A stretch of 7,864 bases of DNA, from contig JAEWQT010000151.1 of NCBI GenBank assembly GCA_023399105.1, positions 1-7,864 on the forward strand, in the 5' to 3' direction. This DNA is from Pseudomonadota bacterium (GTDB lineage: Bacteria > Pseudomonadota > Gammaproteobacteria > Pseudomonadales > Oceanobacteraceae). The notes under the pieces were generated by a model that had not been told where the DNA came from, did no database searches, and worked only from the letters and a program-made list of their open reading frames with translations. Below, piece by piece: positions 1 through 6,210 of the stretch (positions are counted from its first letter, which is position 1; each line of letters opens with the position of its first letter). The position numbers and the translations under genes were made by a program.

Positions 1-5
1 TTCAT
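1..5 (-). CDS. First bases of the next operon gene, probably rluB (partial)
   Basis: Read on the minus strand, an ATG lies at 5-3, six bases after the scpB stop codon. It is preceded by GAGTCTT, which gives a GAG ribosome-binding core at about five bases. The scpA start has the same GAG arrangement. Only five coding bases are visible, so nothing in the protein can be read. In many gammaproteobacteria scpB is followed by rluB, the 23S rRNA pseudouridine synthase, so that is the expected identity. This is inference from gene order only. Confidence 0.3.
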
Positions 6-11
6 AAGACT

Positions 12-881
12 CTATTGGTCATCCTCGCGGGGGGCGGCATCAACGCCGGGCCCCGTTTCTGTAGTGGTCAATCGGTTGAGCAGATCGCTCAGTTGACGCG
101 GCTGCCCAGGAGCAGCTGCGGGGTCCGGCGGTTTTTCCTCAGGTAATTCAGCCTCATCCTCGTCTGGACGATGAAACAGGCTGCTTTCGACCCGCGCCAC
201 AATATCGGCGGCACGGGCCAGATCGTCTTCGGTTTCCGCCAGCACATCGGCGCCACGGGCGGCGATTTCGTCATCGCTGCGGAACTCGTAATCTTTGGCC
301 GGCTCTTTACGCGCCTCGGCGTCATCGCCCAGTTCCAGGCGCCGGTTAGCATCATCCAGCTCGCGGATTTCCATCAGACTGGGCAGGTCTTCCAGGCTTT
401 TCAGGCCAAAGTAATCGAGAAATTCTTTGGTGGTGGCGTACATGGCCGGCCGGCCCGGTACATCGCGGTAACCGACTACCCGCACCCATTCGCGCTCCAG
501 CAGGGTTTTCATAATGCCGGAGCTGACCACCACGCCACGCACGTCTTCAATATCGCCACGGGTAATGGGCTGACGATAGGCAATAAGCGCCAGGGTTTCC
601 AGCAAGGCGCGCGAATAACGCTGCGGGCGTTCATCCCACAGCCGTGCCACCCAGGGCGCGACGCTGGTGCGAACCTGTAAACGGTAACCCGAGGCCACTT
701 CGGCCAGTTCAATACCGCGGCCCAGCAGGTCTTGCTTCAGTTCGTTCAGCGCCGCCCGCAGGTCACTGAACGATGGCGGATTTTCTTCGCCGAACAGGCT
801 TTGCATGCGCTCCAGCGACAGCGGCGCACCGGCGGCCATTAAGGCGGCTTCGAGGATGTTTTTCAGCGGCGGCTGGCTCAT
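12..881 (-). CDS. scpB: Segregation and condensation protein B (ScpB)
   Basis: ScpB is the winged-helix (kite) subunit that dimerises and binds ScpA to complete the SMC-ScpA-ScpB complex, which compacts and segregates the chromosome in the cytoplasm. The 289-residue protein carries the family core in residues 1-165. This includes LLETLALIAYRQPITRGDIE (about 93-112), RGV, then LLEREWVRVVGYRDVPGRP (about 127-145) and the YATTKEFLDYFGL motif (about 148-160). Family members are usually near 180-220 residues. Here residues from about 172 form a long tail rich in Asp, Glu, Ala and Pro, probably disordered. The ATG overlaps the scpA stop as ATGA, so translational coupling is likely and the start is well fixed. 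Confidence 0.95.
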   Translation of the reverse strand: MSQPPLKNILEAALMAAGAPLSLERMQSLFGEENPPSFSDLRAALNELKQDLLGRGIELAEVASGYRLQVRTSVAPWVARLWDERPQRYSRALLETLALIAYRQPITRGDIEDVRGVVVSSGIMKTLLEREWVRVVGYRDVPGRPAMYATTKEFLDYFGLKSLEDLPSLMEIRELDDANRRLELGDDAEARKEPAKDYEFRSDDEIAARGADVLAETEDDLARAADIVARVESSLFHRPDEDEAELPEEKPPDPAAAPGQPRQLSDLLNRLTTTETGPGVDAAPREDDQ

Positions 882-1819
882 GCCGGGTCTCCGTCGGGAC
901 TGCCGAATTCGTTATAGGCCGGCCCCTCGGCCGGGCGTTCACTGCGCGCCCTGACGTGGATAGGGCCGAACAACTCCTGCTGCACAATATCGATCAGCGC
1001 TTCTTTCACCAGTTCCAGCACCGCCAGAAAAGTCACCACGACGCCCAGTTTACCTTCCTGCTCGTCAAACAGGGAACGGAAGGTTATAAAATGCCCGCCC
1101 TGCAACTGGGCCAGCACCTGGCTCATGCGTTCACGGGTCGACAGCTGCTCGCGCTGAATTTCGTGGTGCTCAAAGCGTTCGGCCCGACGCAAGACGGCAG
1201 CAAAGGCCAGCATCAGTTCTTTCATGTCCACTTCCGGATGCACCCGCTCCTGAATACGGTCAGGGGCATCGATATCGGCGACAAAAATATCACGCTCCAG
1301 CCGTGGCAGTTCATCCAGATTTTCGGCAGCGTTTTTAAAGCGTTCGTATTCCTGCAGACGGCGCAGCAGTTCGGCGCGCGGATCTTCCTCCTCCCCCTCG
1401 GCACCGTCTTCACGGTTGCGCGGCAGCAGCATGCGGCTTTTGATTTCCGCCAGCATGGCGGCCATCACCAGATATTCACCGGCCAGTTCCAGCTGCAGCG
1501 ACTGCATCAGGTCGATGTATTCCATGTACTGATCAACGATGTCGGAGACGTTTACATCGAGAATATCGAGGTTTTGCTTGCGGATCAGGTACAGCAGTAA
1601 ATCGAGCGGGCCTTCAAACTGCTCCAGAATCACTTCCAGGGCATCGGGCGGAATGTATAAATCCAGCGGCAGCTGGGTATAGGGCTGCCCCTGCACCAGC
1701 GCAAAAGGCATTTCCTGCTGACCACTGCCACCCCGGCTGCTCGGCGCGGCCGGCGACACCACGCCCTCGGCGGGGGTGGTACTCGGCAGAGCGGCGTTAT
1801 CCGGAGTGACGGGTTGCAT
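878..1819 (-). CDS. scpA: Segregation and condensation protein A (ScpA)
   Basis: ScpA is the kleisin that bridges the SMC heads and binds a ScpB dimer. In the 313-residue product the N-terminal SMC-binding region is clear: FEGPLDLLLYLIRKQNLDIL (68-87), then VSDIVDQYMEYI and LAGEYLVMAAMLAEIKSRMLLP (112-133). An acidic linker (GAEGEEED, about 139-146) leads to LLRRLQEYERFK. The C-terminal winged helix includes FLAVLELVKE (264-273). Residues 1-36 are Pro/Ser/Ala-rich and lie outside the family core. An internal Met37 (position 1711) would remove them. I keep Met1 because the ATG follows the trpS stop by six bases, with GAG five bases upstream, whereas AGGA sits too close to the Met37 codon. Confidence 0.94.
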   Translation of the reverse strand: MQPVTPDNAALPSTTPAEGVVSPAAPSSRGGSGQQEMPFALVQGQPYTQLPLDLYIPPDALEVILEQFEGPLDLLLYLIRKQNLDILDVNVSDIVDQYMEYIDLMQSLQLELAGEYLVMAAMLAEIKSRMLLPRNREDGAEGEEEDPRAELLRRLQEYERFKNAAENLDELPRLERDIFVADIDAPDRIQERVHPEVDMKELMLAFAAVLRRAERFEHHEIQREQLSTRERMSQVLAQLQGGHFITFRSLFDEQEGKLGVVVTFLAVLELVKEALIDIVQQELFGPIHVRARSERPAEGPAYNEFGSPDGDPA

Positions 1820-1825
1820 AAGAAC

Positions 1826-2842
1826 TCAGCGGAAGCCGTAAATACCGACCGCGCGGCGCACCTGCTCCAGCAGCGGCTGGCTGATGGCACGGGCTTTGGT
1901 AGCGCCCTGCTGCAACATGTCTTCAATGTCGTCCGGGCGTGCCAGCAGCTCGTTATAACGCTCGCGGGCTTCACCCACTTCGGCATTAATTAACGCGAAC
2001 AGGCGTTTTTTGGCATCGCCCCAGCCAATACCATCGGCGTAGGCCTGACGCATTTCGGCGGTTTGTTCGGCGTTGGCAAAAGCCTGGTAAATCTGGAACA
2101 CGGTGGAGGTATCCGGGTCTTTCGGCTCTCCCGGTTCCTGCAGGTTGGTAACGATCTTGTTGATGTGTTTCTGCAGTTGTTTCTCGGGCAAAAACAGCGG
2201 AATGGTATTACCGTAGCTTTTGCTCATTTTGCGGCCGTCGAGGCCCTGCAGCACGGCGACGTTATCGTCGACCTGATAGTCCGGCAGGGTTAACAGCGGT
2301 TCTTTTTTGCAGAACAGGTGGTTAAACCGCTGGGCAATATCGCGCGCCATTTCGACGTGCTGAATCTGGTCTTTACCCACCGGTACTTTATTGGCACCGA
2401 ACATCAGAATATCGGCGGCCATTAACACCGGGTAGCTGAACAGGCCCATGGTAATGGCTTTATCGGCGTCTTCGCCGTCGGCGATGTTGGCATCCACCGC
2501 GGCTTTGTAAGCGTGGGCACGGTTCATCAGGCCTTTGGCGCAAACGCAATTCAGAATCCAGGTCAGCTCCGGAATTTCGCGGATATCGGACTGGCGGTAA
2601 AAGGTGGCGTTGTTGATATCCAGCCCCAGCGCCAGCCAGGTAGCAGCGATTTCCATGCCGGACTGGTGCACAGCGGCCGGGTCCTGACACTTAATTAAGG
2701 CGTGGTAGTCGGCCAGAAAATAGAAAGTTTCATTGGTGGCTTCACGGCTGGCGGCGATGGCCGGGCGAATGGCCCCCACATAGTTGCCCAGATGGGGGGT
2801 GCCGGTGGTGGTAATACCGGTTAAAACGCGCTGTTTACTCAT
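1826..2842 (-). CDS. trpS: Tryptophanyl-tRNA synthetase (TrpS)
   Basis: This class Ic aminoacyl-tRNA synthetase charges tRNA-Trp with tryptophan in the cytoplasm. At 338 residues it has the normal family length. The HIGH signature appears as [10 protein letters not shown] (15-24, HLGN at 17-20). The tryptophan-pocket and dimer region includes [10 protein letters not shown] (137-146) and [20 protein letters not shown] (155-174). The KMSKS loop is exact at 205-209 in [10 protein letters not shown]. The [10 protein letters not shown] opening resembles the pseudomonad/xanthomonad subtype, not the E. coli type (which reads QPSGELTIGN). The gene lies between yciO and scpA, 57 bases after yciO and six before scpA. 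Ribosome binding is weak at the start (GAGAA, eight bases upstream). No leader attenuator is evident in the 57-base gap. Confidence 0.97.
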   Translation of the reverse strand: MSKQRVLTGITTTGTPHLGNYVGAIRPAIAASREATNETFYFLADYHALIKCQDPAAVHQSGMEIAATWLALGLDINNATFYRQSDIREIPELTWILNCVCAKGLMNRAHAYKAAVDANIADGEDADKAITMGLFSYPVLMAADILMFGANKVPVGKDQIQHVEMARDIAQRFNHLFCKKEPLLTLPDYQVDDNVAVLQGLDGRKMSKSYGNTIPLFLPEKQLQKHINKIVTNLQEPGEPKDPDTSTVFQIYQAFANAEQTAEMRQAYADGIGWGDAKKRLFALINAEVGEARERYNELLARPDDIEDMLQQGATKARAISQPLLEQVRRAVGIYGFR

Positions 2843-2899
2843 ACAACCAATTCTCGGTGCGGTGTGGCAAAGCGCAGCATAATACCGGTTTTGCCGCCC

Positions 2900-3520
2900 T
2901 TATAGAAACGCGCTGGCGTCGCCGACGCCCTGACGGGTTACCACGGCCTGTTCTTCGGTCATATCGACCACGGTGGTGGCTTCAAAACCACAGTGGCCAC
3001 CATCAATCACCAGGTCCAGATCATGCTCCAGACGCTCGCGGATTTCGTAAGGGTCGGCCAGTGGCAGGTCTTCGCCGGGCAGAATCAGCGAGCTGCTCAT
3101 CAGCGGTTCGCCCATTTCTTCCAGCAACGCCATGGCAATGGCATTGGCCGGCACACGGATGCCGATGGTGCGTTTTTTCGGGTTCATCAGCAGCCGCGGT
3201 ACTTCGCGGGTGCCTTCCAGAATAAAGGTGAAGGCGCCGGGGGTGTGGGCTTTCAGCTGGCGGTACTGGCTGTTATCCACTTTGGCGAAGTTCGACAGCT
3301 CGGATAAATCACGGCACAGCAAGGTGAAATTATGCTTGGGCCCCAGCTGGCGCAGACGTTGTACGCGTTCGGTGGCTTTTTTATCGCCCAGCCGGCAAGC
3401 CAGCGCATAAGCGCAATCGGTCGGGATCACCACCAGACCACCGTTACGCAGAATTTCCGCCGCCTGTTTAATTAAACGCGGTTGCGGATTATCGGGATGG
3501 ATCTGAAAAAACTGACTCAT
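2900..3520 (-). CDS. yciO: YciO, TsaC/Sua5-family protein
   Basis: The 206-residue product has the same length as E. coli YciO and nearly the same start (MSQFF.IHPDNPQ) and end (GVGD...FL). It has the YrdC-like dsRNA-binding fold with VVIPTDCAYALACRLGDK (30-47), HNFTLLCRDLSELS (63-76), PGAFTFIL (94-101) and KRTIGIRVP (116-124). True TsaC/Sua5 enzymes, which make threonylcarbamoyl-AMP for t6A, have a KxR...S.N signature. Here those sites read RQL (57-59) and SSSLILPG (142-149), as in YciO. A housekeeping role in t6A synthesis should therefore not be assumed, and the physiological role of this subfamily is not settled. The ATG has a strong AAGGAG five bases upstream that overlaps the rnm stop codon. 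Confidence 0.92.
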   Translation of the reverse strand: MSQFFQIHPDNPQPRLIKQAAEILRNGGLVVIPTDCAYALACRLGDKKATERVQRLRQLGPKHNFTLLCRDLSELSNFAKVDNSQYRQLKAHTPGAFTFILEGTREVPRLLMNPKKRTIGIRVPANAIAMALLEEMGEPLMSSSLILPGEDLPLADPYEIRERLEHDLDLVIDGGHCGFEATTVVDMTEEQAVVTRQGVGDASAFL

Positions 3521-3525
3521 GGTAA

Positions 3526-3531
3526 CTCCTT
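3526..3531 (-). promoter_or_regulatory. Ribosome-binding site of yciO overlapping the rnm stop codon
   Basis: On the minus strand the string TAAGGAGTTACCATG joins the two genes. TAA ends rnm, AAGGAG is a near-consensus Shine-Dalgarno, and ATG starts yciO after a five-base spacer. The ribosome finishing rnm sits on the yciO entry site, which suggests coupled expression and fixes the yciO start. Confidence 0.8.
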
Positions 3532-4384
3532 ATCCGGCCGCCACAGAGGACGCCCAGTTATGCCACACCGGTGTAATCCCCGCCGGGAAGGTAGGCATAA
3601 TGCCCAGTTCCAGGCCAAAACGGTTTGGCCCATGGTAATCACTGCCGCAGGAACCCAGCAGGTTAAATTCGCGCGCCAGGGCGCTGATTTGCCCTTGCTG
3701 ATTGCTGTCCATTAACCCGTAGGCCACTTCCACCGCCGTGCCGCCGGCGGCGATAAAGTCCTGCAGACAGGCACGCAGTTTGGTGCGGGTCATATTGTAA
3801 TGATGGGCATGGGCCAGCACGGCCGTACCACCGGCGGCGACAATCCACTGCACGGCGTCAGCCAGCTCCGGCCAGCCGGCTTTGACATCACCGGCTTTAC
3901 CCGCGCCCAGATATTTACTGAAGGCTACTGCCATAGACGGTACCAGGCCCTTATCGACCAGATATTGCGCAAAGTGCGGACGGCCGATCTGATCGCCGCC
4001 GGCGTAGGCCTCTACCTGCGCCAGATCAATAGTATGGTGCAATTTTTTGCCCACTTTTTCCGCAATTAACGCCGCCCGGTTGCGCCGCGCTTCGCTTTGG
4101 CGCTGTTCGGCGGCCAGCATGGCCGGGCTGTCCGGGTCAAAATTCAGCCCCACCACATGGATGGTAATGCCGCCCCACACGCACGACAGCTCAATACCGG
4201 GAATCAGCCGGATACCGGCAGACTCTGCGGCCGGCCGGGCCTGACGGAACCCTTCAGCGGTATCGTGGTCGGTAATGGCCAGGGTGGTAATGCCCCGTTC
4301 ATGCGCACGCGCGACCAGATCCGCCGGCGTTAATTTGCCGTCGGAGGCGGTGGTGTGACAATGCAGATCAGTTTCGGAAGGCAC
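3530..4384 (-). CDS. rnm: Rnm (RNase AM, YciV/TrpH), PHP-domain 5'-3' exoribonuclease
   Basis: This is a PHP-superfamily metallophosphoesterase. In E. coli the homologue trims 5' ends of rRNA precursors, and related proteins hydrolyse 3',5'-nucleoside bisphosphates. The metal-binding motifs are complete over 284 residues: DLHCHTTASDG (6-16; H8, H10, D15), ITDHDT (37-42; D39, H40), GIELS (63-67; E65), IHVVGLN (75-81; H76), GRPHFA (134-139; H137), VLAHAHHY (189-196; H192) and GSDYHG (247-252; D249, H251). E. coli has AHPGRY where this protein has AHAHHY. Translation starts at GTG. An in-frame TAA twelve bases upstream leaves no earlier start, and AGGGG lies 12 bases upstream, a rather long spacing. 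It is the first gene of the leftward cluster. Confidence 0.93.
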   Translation of the reverse strand: MPSETDLHCHTTASDGKLTPADLVARAHERGITTLAITDHDTAEGFRQARPAAESAGIRLIPGIELSCVWGGITIHVVGLNFDPDSPAMLAAEQRQSEARRNRAALIAEKVGKKLHHTIDLAQVEAYAGGDQIGRPHFAQYLVDKGLVPSMAVAFSKYLGAGKAGDVKAGWPELADAVQWIVAAGGTAVLAHAHHYNMTRTKLRACLQDFIAAGGTAVEVAYGLMDSNQQGQISALAREFNLLGSCGSDYHGPNRFGLELGIMPTFPAGITPVWHNWASSVAAG

Positions 4385-4505
4385 GTTGGACGCTTACCCC
4401 TGGTTACGCCATAATCGGCCCCATTGTAATAACACTGCGGCCACATAGCGAATACCGATATGCCCAGGCTCGCTACCGCCGACCATTCTTTCAGGAGCCT
4501 TACCC
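4385..4505 (-). promoter_or_regulatory. Divergent intergenic region between rnm and yciI, probable promoters
   Basis: These 121 bases separate two divergent transcription units, so both the leftward rnm-scpB cluster and the rightward yciI-ygiM pair should start here. On the minus strand TACAAT at 4428-4423 matches five of six positions of a sigma-70 -10 box and would place a start about 40 bases before the rnm GTG, but its upstream -35 (TTCGCT) is poor. On the plus strand TTGTAA at 4424-4429 is a possible -35 without a convincing -10. AGGAG at 4493-4497, eight bases before the yciI ATG, is a clear ribosome-binding site. Promoter positions are tentative. Confidence 0.4.
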
Positions 4506-4805
4506 ATGTGGTACGCCATTATGTCTCAGGATGTGCCCGACAGCCTGCAAAAACGATTGTCGGTACGGCCAGCGCATCTGCAGCGCCTGCAGGATTTAAA
4601 AGACGCCGGTCGTTTATTACTGGCTGGCCCACACCCGGCCATCGACAGTGAAGATCCGGGCAATGCCGGCTTTACCGGCAGCCTGGTGGTGGCTGAGTTT
4701 GCGTCCCTGGCTGACGCTCAGAACTGGGCCGATGCTGATCCCTATGTCGCGGCCGGGGTTTACCAGCAGGTGCTGGTAAAACCGTTCCGCAAAGTTCTTC
4801 CCTGA
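4506..4805 (+). CDS. yciI: YciI family protein (YCII/DGPF fold)
   Basis: This small cytoplasmic protein of 99 residues matches E. coli YciI (98 residues) along its whole length. It has [15 protein letters not shown] (15-29), [13 protein letters not shown] (35-47), [10 protein letters not shown] (50-59) and the highly conserved [12 protein letters not shown] (75-86) near the end. The family has a ferredoxin-like alpha/beta fold, with a conserved His (probably H24 here) proposed as part of an active site. No reaction is firmly established for this branch, so none is claimed. The ATG has AGGAG eight bases upstream. It is the first gene of a rightward pair, with the ygiM-like gene 26 bases downstream and no terminator between them. 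In several gammaproteobacteria yciI likewise lies near rnm, yciO and the scp genes. Confidence 0.93.
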   Translation: MWYAIMSQDVPDSLQKRLSVRPAHLQRLQDLKDAGRLLLAGPHPAIDSEDPGNAGFTGSLVVAEFASLADAQNWADADPYVAAGVYQQVLVKPFRKVLP

Positions 4806-4819
4806 GTAGACAATAAAAA

Positions 4820-4823
4820 AGGA
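4820..4823 (+). promoter_or_regulatory. Ribosome-binding site supporting the GTG start of the ygiM-like gene
   Basis: AGGA stands eight bases before the GTG at 4832. The GTG begins a textbook signal peptide ([10 protein letters not shown]). This supports a non-ATG start here, since the next in-frame ATG (Met11) would destroy the positively charged end of the signal sequence. Confidence 0.65.
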
Positions 4824-4831
4824 AATAAGCT

Positions 4832-5494
4832 GTGAAAAAATTCCTGCTTGCACTCACATTAATGGCTACCGCGGCGGGTGCTGCGGCGGTTGAAAAACGC
4901 TACGTAACCGATACGTTGTGGCTGCAATTACGCAGTGGTCCGAGCACCGAGTACCGGATTCTGCAGGCGCTGCCCAGCGGCGAACATCTGATTGTTATCG
5001 AGGAAGATGCGGAAACCGGTTACACCAAAGTAAAAACCGATAAAGGTCAGGAAGGTTTTGTGCTGACCCGTTTTCTGGAAATGGAACCCACTGCCAAAGA
5101 AAAACTGGTGCTGGCTAACCGCGAACTGGAAAAAGTGAAAGCCGAACTGGAAACCACCCGCACCCAGCGCAATGAGCTGCGCACTGAAGTGGAAAAACTG
5201 AAAAGCGAACGCTCGGGCTTGGGCCGCAGTAAAAATGAGCTGGAAGAAGAATTAAACCGGATTAAAACCATTTCTGCCAACGCGCTGGAACTGGATGAAA
5301 AAGCCCGTACCCTGACCGAGCGCAATCAGGAACTGGAACTGCAGCTGGAGTCGATCAGCGCCGAAAATGCTCAGCTGCACGACAACCGCCAGCAAACCTA
5401 CCTGCTGTACGGTGGTGGTTTGGTGGTACTGGGGATTTTCGCCGGCCTGATTCTGCCGTCATTGCGTGGTAAGCGCAGCAGTGGGTGGTCCTGA
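4832..5494 (+). CDS. ygiM: Membrane-anchored SH3-domain coiled-coil protein (YgiM-like)
   Basis: The 220-residue product has four parts in order. A signal sequence covers residues 1-19, with an AAA site before VEKRYV. A bacterial SH3 domain covers about 22-84, with [19 protein letters not shown] and a GFVLTRFL end. A long Glu/Lys/Leu-rich coiled coil covers about 88-186. One C-terminal membrane segment, [20 protein letters not shown] (190-209), is followed by a basic tail (RGKRSS). This matches E. coli YgiM (206 residues) and the SH3-domain protein family known as TIGR04211. The layout suggests a periplasmic SH3 and coiled coil held by the C-terminal inner-membrane anchor, possibly contacting peptidoglycan. 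That role is inferred, as the family function is not established. It starts at GTG with AGGA eight bases upstream. Confidence 0.88.
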   Translation: MKKFLLALTLMATAAGAAAVEKRYVTDTLWLQLRSGPSTEYRILQALPSGEHLIVIEEDAETGYTKVKTDKGQEGFVLTRFLEMEPTAKEKLVLANRELEKVKAELETTRTQRNELRTEVEKLKSERSGLGRSKNELEEELNRIKTISANALELDEKARTLTERNQELELQLESISAENAQLHDNRQQTYLLYGGGLVVLGIFAGLILPSLRGKRSSGWS

Positions 5495-5503
5495 CGGATT
5501 ACA

Positions 5504-5592
5504 ACGTTCAAAGTTAAGCGTTCAAGGTTTGGCGTGCACGGCAGACATTCCCGGCGCACGCCCAACGCTTAACCCCCAACGCCCAACCCTTG
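5504..5592. repeat. Two inverted arrays of degenerate 7-base units, imperfect hairpin
   Basis: The left arm, 5504-5538, divides into five units: ACGTTCA, AAGTTAA, GCGTTCA, AGGTTTG and GCGTGCA. The right arm, 5558-5592, divides into ACGCCCA, ACGCTTA, ACCCCCA, ACGCCCA and ACCCTTG, which is the same unit family on the other strand. The arms pair imperfectly. GTTAAGCGTT (5513-5522) is complementary to 5564-5573, GGCGTGC (5531-5537) to 5556-5562, and CGTT (5505-5508) to 5578-5581. The closing loop is 5538-5555. No T-run follows, so this is not a standard intrinsic terminator. It fills most of the spacer between the ygiM-like gene and ppiA and ends at the ppiA ribosome-binding region. It may be a dispersed REP-like element. 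Confidence 0.6.
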
Positions 5593-5603
5593 CGGAATTA
5601 TGT

Positions 5604-6200
5604 ATGTTATTCAAAAAACTTCTCCCCACTCTTGCCTTCATCACCGCCCCGCTGCTGGCGTTACCGGCTGTTGCTGAAACCGTGCAGGTGTTGATGAAAA
5701 CCAGCCAGGGCGATATTACCCTGGAGCTGGATCGGGAACGCGCCCCGGTTTCGGTCGACAACTTTCTCACCTACGCCAACAACGGCCACTACAACGGCAC
5801 GGTTTTTCACCGGGTGATTAAAGATTTTATGATTCAGGGCGGTGGCTTTGATCAGAACATGCGTCAGAAAGCCACGCTGCCACCGATTAAAAACGAAGCG
5901 CAGAATGGCCTGAAAAACCGGCGCGGCAGCATTGCCATGGCCCGCACCAGTGTGGTCGACAGCGCCACCAGCCAGTTTTTTATTAACGTGAAAGACAATA
6001 CCTTTCTGGATCACGGCAGCCGTGATTTTGGCTACGCGGTATTTGGTAAAGTGACGGCCGGTATGGATGTGATTGACGCTATTGCCTTAAGCCCTACCGG
6101 GCGCCGCGATATTCCGGCAGAGCCGATTATTATCGAGTCGGTAACCGTGGTTGCTGCACCAGAAGCCGCACCAGAAACTGCCACTCCTGCAGCTCAGTAA
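5604..6200 (+). CDS. ppiA: Periplasmic peptidyl-prolyl cis-trans isomerase, cyclophilin type (PpiA)
   Basis: This cyclophilin catalyses cis-trans isomerisation of X-Pro bonds in proteins folding in the periplasm. The 198-residue product opens with a signal peptide ([10 protein letters not shown]..., AVA cleavage site at 22-24 before E25). The cyclophilin domain follows: [16 protein letters not shown] (67-82, with catalytic R70 and F75, M76, Q78), [18 protein letters not shown] (111-128) and [17 protein letters not shown] (134-150). As in E. coli PpiA, a Phe (F141) stands where eukaryotic cyclophilins have the cyclosporin-contacting Trp. The last 15 residues are an Ala/Pro/Glu/Thr-rich tail that E. 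coli PpiA lacks. The reading frame stays open back to 5466, but the ATG at 5604 begins the signal peptide and has GGA seven bases upstream. Confidence 0.94.
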   Translation: MLFKKLLPTLAFITAPLLALPAVAETVQVLMKTSQGDITLELDRERAPVSVDNFLTYANNGHYNGTVFHRVIKDFMIQGGGFDQNMRQKATLPPIKNEAQNGLKNRRGSIAMARTSVVDSATSQFFINVKDNTFLDHGSRDFGYAVFGKVTAGMDVIDAIALSPTGRRDIPAEPIIIESVTVVAAPEAAPETATPAAQ

Positions 6201-6210
6201 CGGCCGTTAC
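6197..6210. repeat. Perfect 14-base palindrome across two convergent stop codons
   Basis: GTAACGGCCGTTAC is its own reverse complement. It contains the TAA stop of ppiA (6198-6200) and, on the other strand, the TAA stop of the AEC transporter gene (6209-6207), with CGGCCG between them. As RNA it gives a five-base stem with a GGCC loop. There is no T-run on either side, so it is at best a weak terminator. Confidence 0.7.

Noticed and set aside
171..680. 169-residue open frame on the plus strand opposite scpB
   Set aside because: It is a shadow of scpB. It has no Shine-Dalgarno or domain, and the opposite frame matches ScpB motifs throughout.
773..1600. Long 275-residue open frame on the plus strand opposite scpA and part of scpB
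   Set aside because: It is antisense to clear scpA and scpB coding sequence. Its translation is rich in Gln, His and Phe with no recognisable domain, as expected from the complement of a Leu/Glu/Arg-rich gene.
2843..2899. Attenuator or T-box-like leader before trpS
   Set aside because: The 57-base gap has no Trp-codon leader peptide and no terminator hairpin. T-box leaders are also mainly a Gram-positive feature.
3132..3410. 92-residue plus-strand frame opposite yciO
   Set aside because: It is a shadow of yciO with no motif and no ribosome-binding site.
4617..4853. 78-residue minus-strand frame opposite yciI
   Set aside because: It is antisense to a protein that matches YciI along its full length, and it has no independent support.
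5504..5592. Intrinsic terminator or CRISPR-like array in the ygiM-ppiA spacer
   Set aside because: The hairpin has bulges and no T-run on either side, so it is not a standard terminator. The repeat units are seven bases with no spacers, so it is not a CRISPR array.
5466..5603. Upstream in-frame extension of ppiA starting at 5466
   Set aside because: It overlaps the end of the ygiM-like gene and runs through the heptamer repeat. It would bury the signal peptide that starts at 5604.
6197..6210. Bidirectional rho-independent terminator between ppiA and the AEC gene
   Set aside because: The stem is only five base pairs with a GGCC loop, and no run of T follows on either strand.
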